Source: Nitrincola lacisaponensis
GTDB lineage: Bacteria; Pseudomonadota; Gammaproteobacteria; Pseudomonadales; Balneatricaceae
Reading direction: 5' to 3'
NCBI RefSeq assembly: GCF_000691225.1
Contig: NZ_JMSZ01000006.1
Coordinates: 1-46,243 of the forward strand
DNA: 46,243 nucleotides
In this document: positions 1-7,816 of the stretch, piece by piece
How the letters are laid out: each line of letters begins with the position of its first letter
Position numbering within the stretch: the first letter of the stretch is position 1
Notes under the pieces: generated by a model
Told to the model about the DNA's origin: nothing
The model's database searches: none
Seen by the model: only the letters and a program-made list of their open reading frames with translations
Translations under genes and position numbers: made by a program

Positions 1-1537
1 GCACTACCTGCTACAACTGCATCCGGACAACCTGTTGTTGACAATCCAGCATCCCGACGTGGAACCAGCGTTTACCGAGGCGCGTTACAACGCCGGCTAT
101 CGATTCGCCCCACTGGAAGCCGAACGCCTGGCATCCTGGCAGGATCCACAGCCCAATCCGGCGCTGGCAATCCGGGCGCTGAACCCCTTTATTCCAGACT
201 CTCTGGAGCTGACGGAGCGTGTCGACACACCGTCCGAGCTACCCATAGCCTTGCTGGAAGAACCGGGCTTCACCCTCTGGTATCAACAGGATCAGCAATT
301 CCAGCGTCCTCGGGCAGATCTCTATCTGGCCATCATGACTCATCTGGCACTGGCCAGCCCGGAGAATGCAGTCATGGTTGAACTTTACACCCGGATACTC
401 AACGATCAGCTCAACAGTCTGCTGTATGATGCGTCGCTGGCGGGGCTGAATGTCTCTATCAGCTCGAATATGCGAGGAATTGGACTGCAAATCTCTGGCT
501 ATAATGACAAACAGTATGACATGTTAAAACAGGTAATTTCGGCGCTCAAATCACCCTCTCCTAGCCAAGCTCGCTTTGATCGAGCTGTTTTACAATTACA
601 TGAACAACTTATCAATCAACGTCAAAATGGCCCCCAGCAATTGGCAATGCAGCAGTTATTCACCGGACTCATGTCACGCTGGAGTACAGAAGACCGTCTC
701 AACGCCCTGGCAGAGATCACTCCGGAGCAGTTGCAGCAGTTCCTCAATGAGCTGTTCATGGAAACTGAAGTGCGCATTCTGGCACATGGAAACCTGACAC
801 CTGACACCGCACTGAGTATGAGCGAGCAGATTCGATCCACGCTGCTGTCAGGCTCCAACCCGGTCACCGGGATTCGCGTGCCGGTCGTCGACTTGCCTCT
901 GGACCAACGGCTGATCGACACCCTGAGCCTGGAGCACACAGATGCCACGCTGGTGCGTTATCTGCAAGGCAGCGATCGCAGTCTGGAACAGCGTGCTCGC
1001 GTAGCCCTGCTGAATGAAGTCATCTCTACGCCGTTTTATTCGCGTCTGCGCACTGAGAAGCAGTTGGGTTATATCGTCTTCGCTATTTACCTGCCAATGA
1101 GCGACGTACCCGGCATCGCCCTGATAGTCCAATCTCCGGTGGCCGATCCGCTGAAACTGGCGAATGAGTATGATCTGTTTATATCGCAAATGCTGACGGA
1201 ACTGGAGTCTCTGACAGATGCACAACTGGAAGAGTTCAGGCAGGGACTGAAATCCCGCCTGTTGCAGCCGGACATGCGCCTGTCGGAGCGCTCTCAGCGT
1301 TATTGGCGTGAACTGGATCGTGACGGCAACTTTACCTCGCATCTGCAACTGGCAGAACAGGTGAGCCTGATTCAACGCGAAGACCTGATCGAACAATTGC
1401 AGTCCTTGCTGGAGCGTCAATATGACATTCGCAGTTTTGGCGGCTTGCTGCCAGACAGCGATGAGGTCATAGAAATCCCCGATTTCAGTGGCACCGAGAC
1501 ACTACAACTAAGACGCCAGGAAAACCTGTTTCACTGA
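1..1537 (+). CDS. M16 family (pitrilysin/insulinase-like) zinc protease, C-terminal part
   Basis: The reading frame is open from base 2, so the gene enters from the left edge; about 511 residues are present. This is the C-terminal half of a pitrilysin-type M16 metallopeptidase, which degrades peptides in the periplasm. The catalytic N-terminal HxxEH half is absent here. The family identity rests on the late-domain motif RTEKQLGYIVFA (near 1048-1083), highly typical of pitrilysin/insulysin C-terminal halves, and on the overall domain pattern. The TGA stop is at 1535-1537 and is followed by a hairpin. An N-terminal M16 fragment with an intact zinc motif sits at the right edge of the window; the two do not overlap and together lack roughly 200 residues of a usual family member. 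Confidence 0.88.
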   Translation, partial: HYLLQLHPDNLLLTIQHPDVEPAFTEARYNAGYRFAPLEAERLASWQDPQPNPALAIRALNPFIPDSLELTERVDTPSELPIALLEEPGFTLWYQQDQQFQRPRADLYLAIMTHLALASPENAVMVELYTRILNDQLNSLLYDASLAGLNVSISSNMRGIGLQISGYNDKQYDMLKQVISALKSPSPSQARFDRAVLQLHEQLINQRQNGPQQLAMQQLFTGLMSRWSTEDRLNALAEITPEQLQQFLNELFMETEVRILAHGNLTPDTALSMSEQIRSTLLSGSNPVTGIRVPVVDLPLDQRLIDTLSLEHTDATLVRYLQGSDRSLEQRARVALLNEVISTPFYSRLRTEKQLGYIVFAIYLPMSDVPGIALIVQSPVADPLKLANEYDLFISQMLTELESLTDAQLEEFRQGLKSRLLQPDMRLSERSQRYWRELDRDGNFTSHLQLAEQVSLIQREDLIEQLQSLLERQYDIRSFGGLLPDSDEVIEIPDFSGTETLQLRRQENLFH

Positions 1538-1552
1538 ATTCCCCAATAGATG

Positions 1553-1589
1553 TTTAGCCATCAACTACCTGGATTAGTTGATGGTTAAA
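1553..1589. terminator. Bidirectional hairpin between M16 gene and yccF
   Basis: A 15-bp stem (1553-1567 with 1575-1589, one G-T pair) closes a 7-base loop. It starts 15 bases after the M16 stop codon and overlaps the last codons of the convergent yccF gene. There is no strong T tract on either side, so it may work as a shared transcript 3' end rather than as an efficient intrinsic terminator. Confidence 0.55.
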
Positions 1590-1990
1590 CGCTCCGACAA
1601 CACCACTGTCTGCCCTACCGGAGCCAGGGCAATCAGCGCCAGCTTCAGATGCTGAATACCGAATGGAATCCCTATTATCGTGACGAAACAGGCCAGTGCA
1701 GACACTATATGCCCGATTGCCAGCCAGATCCCGGCAACAAAGAACCAAATCACATTCCCCAGCATACCAAGACAACCTGTCCCGATATCTTCATTGCCCG
1801 TCACAAAGCGACGATTGACGGCCTGTTTGCCAAAGGGCCAGAACGCAAAGCTACCGATCACAAAGCATGACCGGGCCCACGGAATACCCACAATTGTGAT
1901 CAGCGCCAAAATCCCTGCCAACCACCAGGCCACGCCCATAATAAAACCACCCAACACAAACCAGATAATATTACCGAGTAACCGCAACAT
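1574..1990 (-). CDS. yccF: YccF-family inner membrane protein
   Basis: A 138-residue hydrophobic protein made of two similar halves, each with a GNIIWF-type start and an IxxIGIPxG/IVGIPWARS motif, as in the YccF (DUF307) family. Several membrane segments are visible (about residues 5-35, 75-115). The molecular function of the family is not known. I chose the ATG at 1990, which gives an N-terminus MLRLLGNII like other YccF proteins and has AGGA about 8 bases upstream. A longer reading frame to 2044 adds 18 residues with no family match. The gene is convergent with the M16 gene and shares its 3' hairpin. Confidence 0.85.
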   Translation of the reverse strand: MLRLLGNIIWFVLGGFIMGVAWWLAGILALITIVGIPWARSCFVIGSFAFWPFGKQAVNRRFVTGNEDIGTGCLGMLGNVIWFFVAGIWLAIGHIVSALACFVTIIGIPFGIQHLKLALIALAPVGQTVVLSERLTIN

Positions 1991-2140
1991 AAGCCCATTC
2001 CTGATAAAATCATGCGATAGTATGGCACTTTTTATGATGCGCAATCACCTTTTCTGGCTCTCGCGTCCCGGGATGACCTTTCGCATCGTCTAATAAAACC
2101 ACTCAAGGTATCACTGATACTAAGTTGATGGAGGTAAGGC

Positions 2141-2563
2141 ATGAGATATTTACATACCATGGTACGCGTGAAAGATCTGCAAGCCTCGATGGCCTTCTAC
2201 CAGCAGCTGGGACTGGAAGAAATACGCCGCCATGACAGCGAGCAAGGCCGCTTCACTCTGATGTTCATGGCGCCTCCGGGTCAGCCGGAATGCCCGCTTG
2301 AACTGACCTATAATTGGGATGGTGATGATGGTTTGCCCTCGGATAGTCGACACTTTGGTCACGTCGCCTATGAAGTGGATGACATCTATGCGACCTGCGA
2401 TCAGTTGCAAAAAGCCGGAATCATCATCAACCGCCCACCTCGTGACGGCCGCATGGCATTTGTGCGTTCACCCGACAACATTTCCATTGAACTGTTGCAA
2501 AAAGGCGAAGCACTTCCACCACAGGAACCATGGGCAAGTATGGGTAATACCGGCCATTGGTAA
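2141..2563 (+). CDS. gloA: Lactoylglutathione lyase (glyoxalase I)
   Basis: Converts the hemithioacetal of methylglyoxal and glutathione to S-lactoylglutathione in the cytoplasm. The 140-residue protein starts MRYLHTMVRV, like E. coli GloA, and keeps all four metal ligands: H5, E54, H74 and E117. The ELTYNW and FGHVAYEVDD motifs are present. Close similarity to the E. coli enzyme suggests a Ni2+/Co2+-type enzyme, although the C-terminal tail (residues 120-140) differs. A GGAGG sequence lies 6-7 bases before the ATG. It is followed 24 bases later by a membrane protein gene on the same strand, so co-transcription is possible. Confidence 0.93.
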   Translation: MRYLHTMVRVKDLQASMAFYQQLGLEEIRRHDSEQGRFTLMFMAPPGQPECPLELTYNWDGDDGLPSDSRHFGHVAYEVDDIYATCDQLQKAGIIINRPPRDGRMAFVRSPDNISIELLQKGEALPPQEPWASMGNTGHW

Positions 2564-2587
2564 GTACCAAGCGGACAAGGAATACAT

Positions 2588-3709
2588 ATGGAATCCATGG
2601 AAGTCAAAGTAGCGACTCTGTCTATACTGGCGCTTTGTATCACAGCCTATCTGAATTTTGAGGCTGTCTGGGTTTGGTTATTCGTATTGCTGATTGTCAT
2701 CCCGGTACTGGTCAGCCGCTTTCCCTTGACAGGCTATATTCTGGGTGCGGCACTCGTACTGTTTCCGGTTGTATTACTCAGCAAAGGGACATCAAGCTAT
2801 GTTCTGCTATTCTCTCTCGGAGTCGCCATCTACGGCGGCTTCCTGATCAAAACCGCACGCTCGAAAGCAGATCCAGACAAGGTCACAGCCTCTGACATGC
2901 AAAAACACGCTGTGGCGTCATCGGATACACAACAGCAGATACCCTTACTCGATCAGATCAAACAGGCCCGACACGCAACAGGATTTCAACCCCTACAGAA
3001 AACACTTCTGCGACTTCTAAAACAGGGAGCAGACGGCCTGACACTTATCGCTACAGGGCTAGTGAGCCTGCCGACTTTTCTGGCTCTCTGGTATTTCGGG
3101 CTCAAGTGGCCACTGATACTCGGATTCATGACATTCGCACTCTACCTGTGGCGTATCACGCGTTATCCTGAAACCCTGTCCATCAAAACCCCCCGGGATA
3201 TACGCTGGCATGGGCTGGTATTATGTATGTGCTGTTTAGTATGGGTATTGATAATAAGCCTTGTGCCTGTAGACAGTTTACTGGCAATCAATATGCATCT
3301 ACCGGCCATGCTGGCAAGCCCTGCCTGGTTTGAATACGGTGATATGCTGAGTAATTACCTGAATCACATTATCTCACTGATCACAACCGCTGTTCTCCTG
3401 GTCATGTTATCCAGACTTCCGACGTTTCTGGCCATTCTGCTCTCAGGCTGGCTGCTGTTCCGTTTCTATCTGTCGCTCCCGGACGATCTCCAGGTTCGCG
3501 TTAACATTTTGCGCTGGCCTGTATGCTCATTTCTGTTAATTCTGATCATCATCTGGCCAAATTTGGAAACCCTGCATACACATCTGTTTGACTGGATGGC
3601 CAGCTATCAATCTGCAGCCACACGCCTGGTCGAACTCGCTATCATCGGTTTTCTGCCCTGGCGTATCTGGAAGATGGTGTTCAAATCACCTGCTGAGGTT
3701 CATTCGTGA
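2588..3709 (+). CDS. Polytopic membrane protein of unknown function
   Basis: A 373-residue protein with about ten hydrophobic segments: four closely spaced in residues 7-90, then a charged soluble loop (about 90-145, rich in K, Q and D), then six or more further segments. I do not recognise a family and see no catalytic motif. The ATG at 2588 has AGG about 9 bases upstream; an in-frame ATG three codons later is an alternative. The stop overlaps the GTG start of the next gene (GTGA at 3706-3709), so the HAD phosphatase downstream is probably translated by coupling, and the two may act together. Confidence 0.75.
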   Translation: MESMEVKVATLSILALCITAYLNFEAVWVWLFVLLIVIPVLVSRFPLTGYILGAALVLFPVVLLSKGTSSYVLLFSLGVAIYGGFLIKTARSKADPDKVTASDMQKHAVASSDTQQQIPLLDQIKQARHATGFQPLQKTLLRLLKQGADGLTLIATGLVSLPTFLALWYFGLKWPLILGFMTFALYLWRITRYPETLSIKTPRDIRWHGLVLCMCCLVWVLIISLVPVDSLLAINMHLPAMLASPAWFEYGDMLSNYLNHIISLITTAVLLVMLSRLPTFLAILLSGWLLFRFYLSLPDDLQVRVNILRWPVCSFLLILIIIWPNLETLHTHLFDWMASYQSAATRLVELAIIGFLPWRIWKMVFKSPAEVHS

Positions 3710-4287
3710 AGCATATTAAAGGTATTATTTTTGACCTGGACGGCACCCTGGTCACGTCATCGCTCAACTTTGCCGCTATTCGAGATGAAATCGGCTGTCC
3801 GGAACATGAAGATGTACTGGCTTTCCTGGGATCATTACCTGAGGAGCAACAACAAGAAGCAACGGATGTCATTCATCGTCATGAACTGCTTGATGCTCAC
3901 ACCAGTGACTGGATGCCACGTGCACGCGCATTTATAGAAAGATGTGCTGCAGAAAAAATTGCCATGGCGATAGTGACACGCAACTCACTCTTTCCCACCC
4001 GCATTAAAGTTGAACGTAATGCCATTCCTATTCAACACATAGTGACCCGCGAAGCCTCCCGGCCCAAACCCGATCCTGCAGCCCTGCTGAATATAGCCGA
4101 TCACTTTAACCTGCCAACGGACGCCATGTTGATGGTCGGTGACTATAAATACGACCTGCAGGCAGGCCGCAATGCCGGCATGCCAACCTGTCTGATCAAC
4201 TTCGCCCGTCTACCCGATTATGCTCACTTGGCAGACTATGCCTTTGAACATTTTGGTTTGTTGCATCAGGCGATGTTTCAACACTGA
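3706..4287 (+). CDS. HAD superfamily phosphatase (subfamily IA, phosphoglycolate-phosphatase-like)
   Basis: A 193-residue cytoplasmic hydrolase. Motif I is FDLDGT (nucleophile D10, acid/base D12). Motif II is the Thr of VTRN. Motif III is the Lys of RPKPDP. Motif IV is GDYKYDL. A helical cap lies at about residues 16-85. This is the order seen in Gph/PGMB-type phosphatases, but the substrate cannot be read from sequence. The start is GTG at 3706, with TGAGG seven bases upstream inside the preceding gene, and it overlaps that gene's stop. This tight coupling to a membrane protein is unusual for a housekeeping Gph. Confidence 0.85.
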   Translation: MKHIKGIIFDLDGTLVTSSLNFAAIRDEIGCPEHEDVLAFLGSLPEEQQQEATDVIHRHELLDAHTSDWMPRARAFIERCAAEKIAMAIVTRNSLFPTRIKVERNAIPIQHIVTREASRPKPDPAALLNIADHFNLPTDAMLMVGDYKYDLQAGRNAGMPTCLINFARLPDYAHLADYAFEHFGLLHQAMFQH

Positions 4288-4337
4288 AGCCTCTTTATAA
4301 TAAAACAACATCAACCTGAATCATTCTGGGGTAACTC

Positions 4338-4679
4338 ATGCAGTCTGAAGTAAAAATTGAAGACATCATTGAAGGCACCGGCAAAGCCGCTGAAAAAGGT
4401 GCATTGATCACAGCACACTATCGTGGTTGGCTTGAGGATGGTACGGAATTTGACTCATCCTACACACGTGATGAACCTTTCCAAACAGTACTCAGCCATA
4501 AGCGTGTGATTCAAGGCTGGGTAGTCGGGCTTGAAGGCATGAAAACAGGCGGTAAGCGTAAATTGTGGATACCCGCTGAGCTGGCCTATGGTGATCGCAA
4601 AGTTGGCAATCGCATTCCGCCTAACAGCAACCTGAGTTTTGAGATTGAGCTACTGGAAGTGCTAACCCGGGATGACTAA
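4338..4679 (+). CDS. FKBP-type peptidyl-prolyl cis-trans isomerase
   Basis: A 113-residue single-domain FKBP without a signal peptide, so probably cytoplasmic. It speeds cis-trans isomerisation of prolyl bonds. The pocket signatures are present: HYRGWLEDGTEFDSS, VIQGWVVGLEGMKTGG and a PAELAYG segment. The length matches the short FKBP12-like bacterial class rather than FkpA or SlyD (no His-rich tail). GGGGT precedes the ATG by about 5 bases. It is convergent with trxC. Confidence 0.92.
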   Translation: MQSEVKIEDIIEGTGKAAEKGALITAHYRGWLEDGTEFDSSYTRDEPFQTVLSHKRVIQGWVVGLEGMKTGGKRKLWIPAELAYGDRKVGNRIPPNSNLSFEIELLEVLTRDD

Positions 4680-4715
4680 CACTGAAGCTGCGCTGTTCAG
4701 CTAACAGAGATCGTA

Positions 4716-5147
4716 TCAAATCGATTGAAGCACCCACTGCTTAAACTGCGCAGCAGGTAATGCACCTGACAACCTCGCTACTTCTTTACCTTGTTTGAAA
4801 ACAATCAATGTCGGGATGCTGCGAATACCAAAGCGGGCAGCGAGGTCGGGGTGTGCTTCGGTATCGATTTTGCCCAGATGTACTCTCGGCTCCAGTGTTT
4901 TTGCCGCTTCAGAAAACACAGGTGCAAACTGTCGACAGGGTCCGCACCAGGGTGCCCAGAAATCCACGACTAAAGGAAGATCCGCGCTGCTATGGGCATC
5001 AAAGTTGGCTGAGGTCAACTCAATGGGCGACTGTGAAAACAGACCCTCTTTGCACGCTCCACACTTACCACCCTGAGTTAATTTTTCCGTAGGGACACGG
5101 TTTTTGCGATGACAATTCGGGCAAGTAACAATCAGTGTATCACTCAT
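4716..5147 (-). CDS. trxC: Thioredoxin 2 (TrxC)
   Basis: A 143-residue cytoplasmic disulfide reductase. An N-terminal zinc-binding module (C9, C12, C29, C32) precedes the thioredoxin fold with active site WCGPC (C68, C71) and the cis-proline loop RSIPTL. The N-terminal zinc module separates TrxC from TrxA. The start is ATG 5147 with GAGAAG upstream; a TTG four codons earlier (5159) is in frame but less likely. In other bacteria trxC is often under OxyR control, but no operator is evident here. It is convergent with the FKBP gene. Confidence 0.93.
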   Translation of the reverse strand: MSDTLIVTCPNCHRKNRVPTEKLTQGGKCGACKEGLFSQSPIELTSANFDAHSSADLPLVVDFWAPWCGPCRQFAPVFSEAAKTLEPRVHLGKIDTEAHPDLAARFGIRSIPTLIVFKQGKEVARLSGALPAAQFKQWVLQSI

Positions 5148-5227
5148 CGGGCTTCTCAATATTAGACAATCTTGTTATTCAACAATATAAGGACTGATTG
5201 CTGAAAAACAAGGGACTAGCTATCAGA

Positions 5228-5506
5228 TCATTTGCGGTACAGAATTTTGATCAAATGATAACCAAACTGGGTTTTGACAGGGCCATGAACCTTATACAGC
5301 GGCTTGGTAAACACAACCTGATCGAAGGCCTTAACCATTTCCCCCTTACGAAACTCGCCTAAATCCCCTCCCCGTTTTCCAGATGGGCAAATAGAGTGTT
5401 TCTTGGCTAATAGCGAAAAATCTGCGCCTTTCGCCAATTTCTGCTTAAGATGCTCGGCTTCTTCTTCGGTTTTCACCAGGATATGTACTGCACTTGCTAT
5501 CGCCAT
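5228..5506 (-). CDS. ppiC: Parvulin-type peptidyl-prolyl isomerase PpiC
   Basis: A 92-residue stand-alone parvulin, the same size as E. coli PpiC and nearly identical to it in the central block ([20 protein letters not shown]). It has no signal peptide, so it is cytoplasmic. It isomerises peptidyl-prolyl bonds. The conserved HILVK start strand, the FDQVVF helix and the C-terminal TQFGYHLIK strand are all present. It lies 69 bases upstream of trxC on the same strand, so the two could share a transcript; together with the FKBP gene this makes a small cluster of folding-related genes. Confidence 0.95.
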   Translation of the reverse strand: MAIASAVHILVKTEEEAEHLKQKLAKGADFSLLAKKHSICPSGKRGGDLGEFRKGEMVKAFDQVVFTKPLYKVHGPVKTQFGYHLIKILYRK

Positions 5507-5585
5507 CGTGACACCTGTCGGATTGTTTGATCATTTAATCGGCTAGTATACCAGCAACCAGGATGACACTGAGCCTAACGTCCCG

Positions 5586-6233
5586 ATGACCAGCAAAATA
5601 CAGTCTCGCCAACTCTATCAACTTCACATTGAACTTGAGGGATCATCCCCCGCTATTTGGCGCAGACTGATGGTGCCAAGCAACATTACACTGGACCGCC
5701 TGCACCAGGTTATTCAAGTCGTAATGGGTTAGCAGAATACTCACCTTCATCTATTCCAAACCAAAGATAAGTGCAGCTTCACAGATCCGGAGGCATTGGA
5801 GCACGGCTTCGATAACTGGTTTGATGAAACTGGCGTATTACTCAGTGATGTATTACATGGCAGAGTAAAAACGCTCTCTTATAAGTATGACTTCGGTGAT
5901 TCATGGGATCATCTGATTACCCTCGAAAAAACACTGCCACTGATTGGTAATCACGAAGTGGATGTACTTTGCCTCACAGGTGACCGTGCCTGTCCACCCG
6001 AAGACTGCGGTGGAATTTCTGGCTATGAAGACCTTCTCGATACTTTAGAAAACCCTGCAGATCCAGAATACTCAGAAACGCTGAACTGGTTAGGTGTGGA
6101 ATCCTTTGATCCAGCAATATTTGATACTGAATCTTGCAATACTCGTCTGCAGATGCTGCTGCAATACAGTCCGCCGTTAATACACGATGAAATTTACGAA
6201 CACTTTATCGAAGTCAAGACAGAACTCGATTAG
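5586..6233 (+). pseudogene. pRiA4b ORF-3-like protein gene interrupted by one amber codon
   Basis: Reading from ATG 5586 gives 48 residues, a TAG at 5730-5732, then an open frame to TAG 6231-6233, all in the same frame (215 codons). The N-terminal block (IWRRLMVPSN, LDRLHQVIQ) and the sequence after the stop (QNTHLHLF, then YKYDFGDSWDH and EDCGGISGY) match the plasmid pRiA4b ORF-3-like family. In that family the position of the TAG is normally Trp in an MGWQ motif, so a single TGG to TAG change explains the break. The length otherwise matches the family (about 200 residues). Its function is unknown. A shorter product starting after the stop would lack the conserved N-terminal strand. No other damage is visible, so the loss is recent or a sequencing error. 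Confidence 0.8.
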
Positions 6234-6664
6234 CTACTATCCAGTCTACGCGGACAGGATCAATGGCTAGTTCAGGCTGTGATTGACCAATTTTTGGTAG
6301 ACTCGCTCGAACAGGAAATGCCCCCCGCAGATCTAACTTATGGAAAGTTTGTGTGGGACGATAACATCCGCACTGAGGAAATGGGGCCAGTGCTTCCATG
6401 AACTCATGCAGACAGTCTCCACCCGATTCAACTGGGCCTACATCGATCACTATCCTGACTGATGAAGTACCTGAAAATGCGCGTGGATACTCATCAGTTG
6501 ACGCCACCGTTATACATGCCATGTCCAATCGCTGGTCGATGTTGCTTGGCTTAACCGGAATCATCAGCTATACCGAAATCCAAAGCACTGAATCTTACAA
6601 AGATGAATACTTAATCCGGATCAGTACCTTAGGTCGTGAATATTTGTTCTGGAAAACTGAATAA
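6234..6664 (+). pseudogene. Frameshifted remnant of an unidentified gene
   Basis: Directly after the pRiA4b-like stop, three reading frames carry protein-like stretches in succession: frame of 6234 to about 6396 (including QDQWLVQAVIDQFL), frame of 6397 to 6465 (HELMQTVSTRFNWAYIDHY), then frame of 6398 to the TAA at 6662-6664 (NARGYSSVDATVIHAM ... LGREYLFWKTE). Each has normal amino acid composition and each ends where the next takes over, which is what two +1-type frameshifts in one gene would give. I do not recognise the family. The last segment alone could be read as an 88-residue ORF from 6398, but it has no ribosome binding site. Alternative: several unrelated fragments. Confidence 0.4.
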
Positions 6665-6714
6665 CGCTCGACTGCAGAGCTGATGCGGTCGTGCTCGTAG
6701 ACTATCAGGGCAGA

Positions 6715-7101
6715 TTATATATGCTGGATAGGTCCAGGATACTGCGCTACCAACGCATCTGCCGTCAGAAGCAAAAAACCTTCTGCTTCTGCCTGTGCCA
6801 CAAGCAAGCGGTCAAAGGGGTCTTTGTGAATGGGTGGCAGGTGCGCAACACCCAGTGTATGTAATGCGGTGATGGCAAGCTCTTCATAACCATTATCGAC
6901 GAGCCCCCGGCGCAGCAAGTGCGGATCTACATGAAAACCCTCTCGCTGTAGGCTGTTTTTAATCACCACCTCCCAAATACTGGCTACGCTGAAATAGAGC
7001 CGGTTTGCCGGATCATTGATCAAGTCTTTAGCCTGAGCGGATAGTTTTTCAGAGGCAGCCGCAGCCCAAAGCAGAATGTGTGTATCCAGCAGCAGGTTCA
7101 C
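6715..7101 (-). CDS. PIN-domain toxin, VapC type
   Basis: A 128-residue PIN-domain ribonuclease, the toxin of a type II toxin-antitoxin pair. The acidic metal-binding residues are D6 (LLDTH), E44 (SIWEV), D97 with D94 (KDPFDRLL) and D115 (LTAD). This WxxVIK/HKDPFDRLL subgroup pairs with Phd/YefM antitoxins. The start is GTG 7101, five bases after a GGAGG that lies inside the antitoxin's last codons and only one base past the antitoxin TGA, so translation is coupled. The reading frame extends further upstream to 7347, but that part overlaps the antitoxin in another frame and is not coding. The RNA target is unknown. Confidence 0.88.
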   Translation of the reverse strand: MNLLLDTHILLWAAAASEKLSAQAKDLINDPANRLYFSVASIWEVVIKNSLQREGFHVDPHLLRRGLVDNGYEELAITALHTLGVAHLPPIHKDPFDRLLVAQAEAEGFLLLTADALVAQYPGPIQHI

Positions 7102-7102
7102 A

Positions 7103-7342
7103 TCAACCTCCGAACATATCCGCAATTTCATCCTCACCCATACGATCAAAGTCATCCGGGATCGATAATTGCCCTGCCAGAAAACCGATACGTTTTTGCT
7201 GACCAGGTTCTGGACTATCAATCGCGGTGACGCGTACCAGCGGCTTACCTGCTTTGGCGATGATAAAACCCTCGCCTTGCTGAGCACGGGCAACAAGCTG
7301 TGACAAACGCGTTTTAGCTTCATGCATATTGACAGATTCCAT
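7103..7342 (-). CDS. Phd/YefM-family antitoxin
   Basis: A 79-residue antitoxin. The N-terminal half (NMHEAKTRLSQLVARAQQGE, then IAKAGKPLVRV) is the Phd/YefM DNA-binding dimerisation fold. The acidic C-terminal tail (DDFDRMGEDEIADMFGG) is the usual toxin-neutralising segment. It lies first in the operon, with the PIN toxin GTG one base after its stop. A promoter with overlapping palindromes lies just upstream at 7360-7400, in keeping with the autorepression known for such pairs. The pair sits among degenerate genes next to a tRNA, a common place for mobile toxin-antitoxin modules. Confidence 0.88.
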   Translation of the reverse strand: MESVNMHEAKTRLSQLVARAQQGEGFIIAKAGKPLVRVTAIDSPEPGQQKRIGFLAGQLSIPDDFDRMGEDEIADMFGG

Positions 7343-7359
7343 AACAAACCTCGTATTAG

Positions 7360-7400
7360 TTTACTTGACTTAGTCTAGTCCGGTTTTAGTAAAAAGCCAA
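7360..7400 (-). promoter_or_regulatory. Promoter and candidate operator of the toxin-antitoxin operon
   Basis: Reading the minus strand, a TTGGCT (7400-7395) and a TAGACT (7377-7372) are spaced by 17 bases, a fair sigma-70 match. Over and beside the -10 lies a perfect 4-base-arm palindrome, GACT-T-AGTC (7367-7375), with a tandem TAGTC repeat (7371-7380). A wider TTTACT/AGTAAA inverted repeat (7360-7365 with 7388-7393) encloses it. Overlap of palindromes with the promoter fits autorepression by the antitoxin complex. Confidence 0.4.
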
Positions 7401-7709
7401 CGTAATGCAACGCACTCAGACACGCCTTAAGCATCTCCGTGCGCATAATGCCGATGATAACCACCCCTCCTGCTTTGCTTCCGCATGTAGCTTGGTTTCT
7501 TACGAAAATCGAAGATCAGCACCAATGGCTGGAAACTGTTCTAGAAAGGACTTTGGAAAGGCATAACGGAAGTAATAAACACCCGTAGGCTTACGATAGG
7601 TATGAGCGATATGTGCTGGCATGACTGTCACCGTCAACTGGCACATTTACATGTACCTAACGATTATCAACAGCTTGATTTGACGCAAATCATTGAATTT
7701 AAATAGAAA
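7401..7709. other. Gene debris between toxin-antitoxin pair and tRNA-Ser
   Basis: No intact gene is supported. On the plus strand two short open frames follow one another in different frames: 7448-7588 (46 residues, with EDQHQWLETVLERTLERH) and 7602-7706 (34 residues, with CWHDCHRQLAHLHVPNDYQQL). Both look protein-like and could be pieces of decayed genes, but neither has a ribosome binding site or a family I recognise. A short perfect hairpin (GATTTG/CAAATC, 7677-7691) has no T tract. The stretch ends at the tRNA 3' end. Confidence 0.35.
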
Positions 7710-7797
7710 TGGCGGTCAGGGAGGGATTCGAACCCTCGATACGTTGCCGTATACACACTTTCCAGGCGTGCTCCTTCGACCACTCGGACACCTGACC
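7710..7797 (-). tRNA. tRNA-Ser (anticodon GGA)
   Basis: An 88-base class II tRNA. The acceptor stem GGTCAGG pairs with CCTGACC, followed by discriminator G and an encoded CCA (bases 7712-7710). The anticodon loop reads CTGGAAA with anticodon GGA, decoding UCC/UCU. A long variable arm (TGTATACGGCAACGTATC region) marks it as a serine tRNA, and GGTTCGAATCC is the T loop. Its 3' end faces a degenerate accessory patch (5586-7709), which is the side where tRNA-targeting integrases insert DNA. Confidence 0.97.
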
Positions 7798-7816
7798 GTT
7801 TTGTATTGAGGCGCGA

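Noticed and set aside
848-1420. 190-codon open frame on the minus strand inside the M16 gene
   Set aside because: It mirrors the plus-strand coding frame of a recognisable protease, has Gln/Arg-rich unnatural composition and no family match.
7102-7347. N-terminal extension of the PIN toxin to 7347
   Set aside because: It overlaps the whole antitoxin gene in another frame; the PIN fold starts at the GTG at 7101 with a clear ribosome binding site.
7677-7691. GATTTG/CAAATC hairpin near the tRNA 3' end as a terminator
   Set aside because: The stem is only six AT-rich pairs and no T tract follows on the minus strand.
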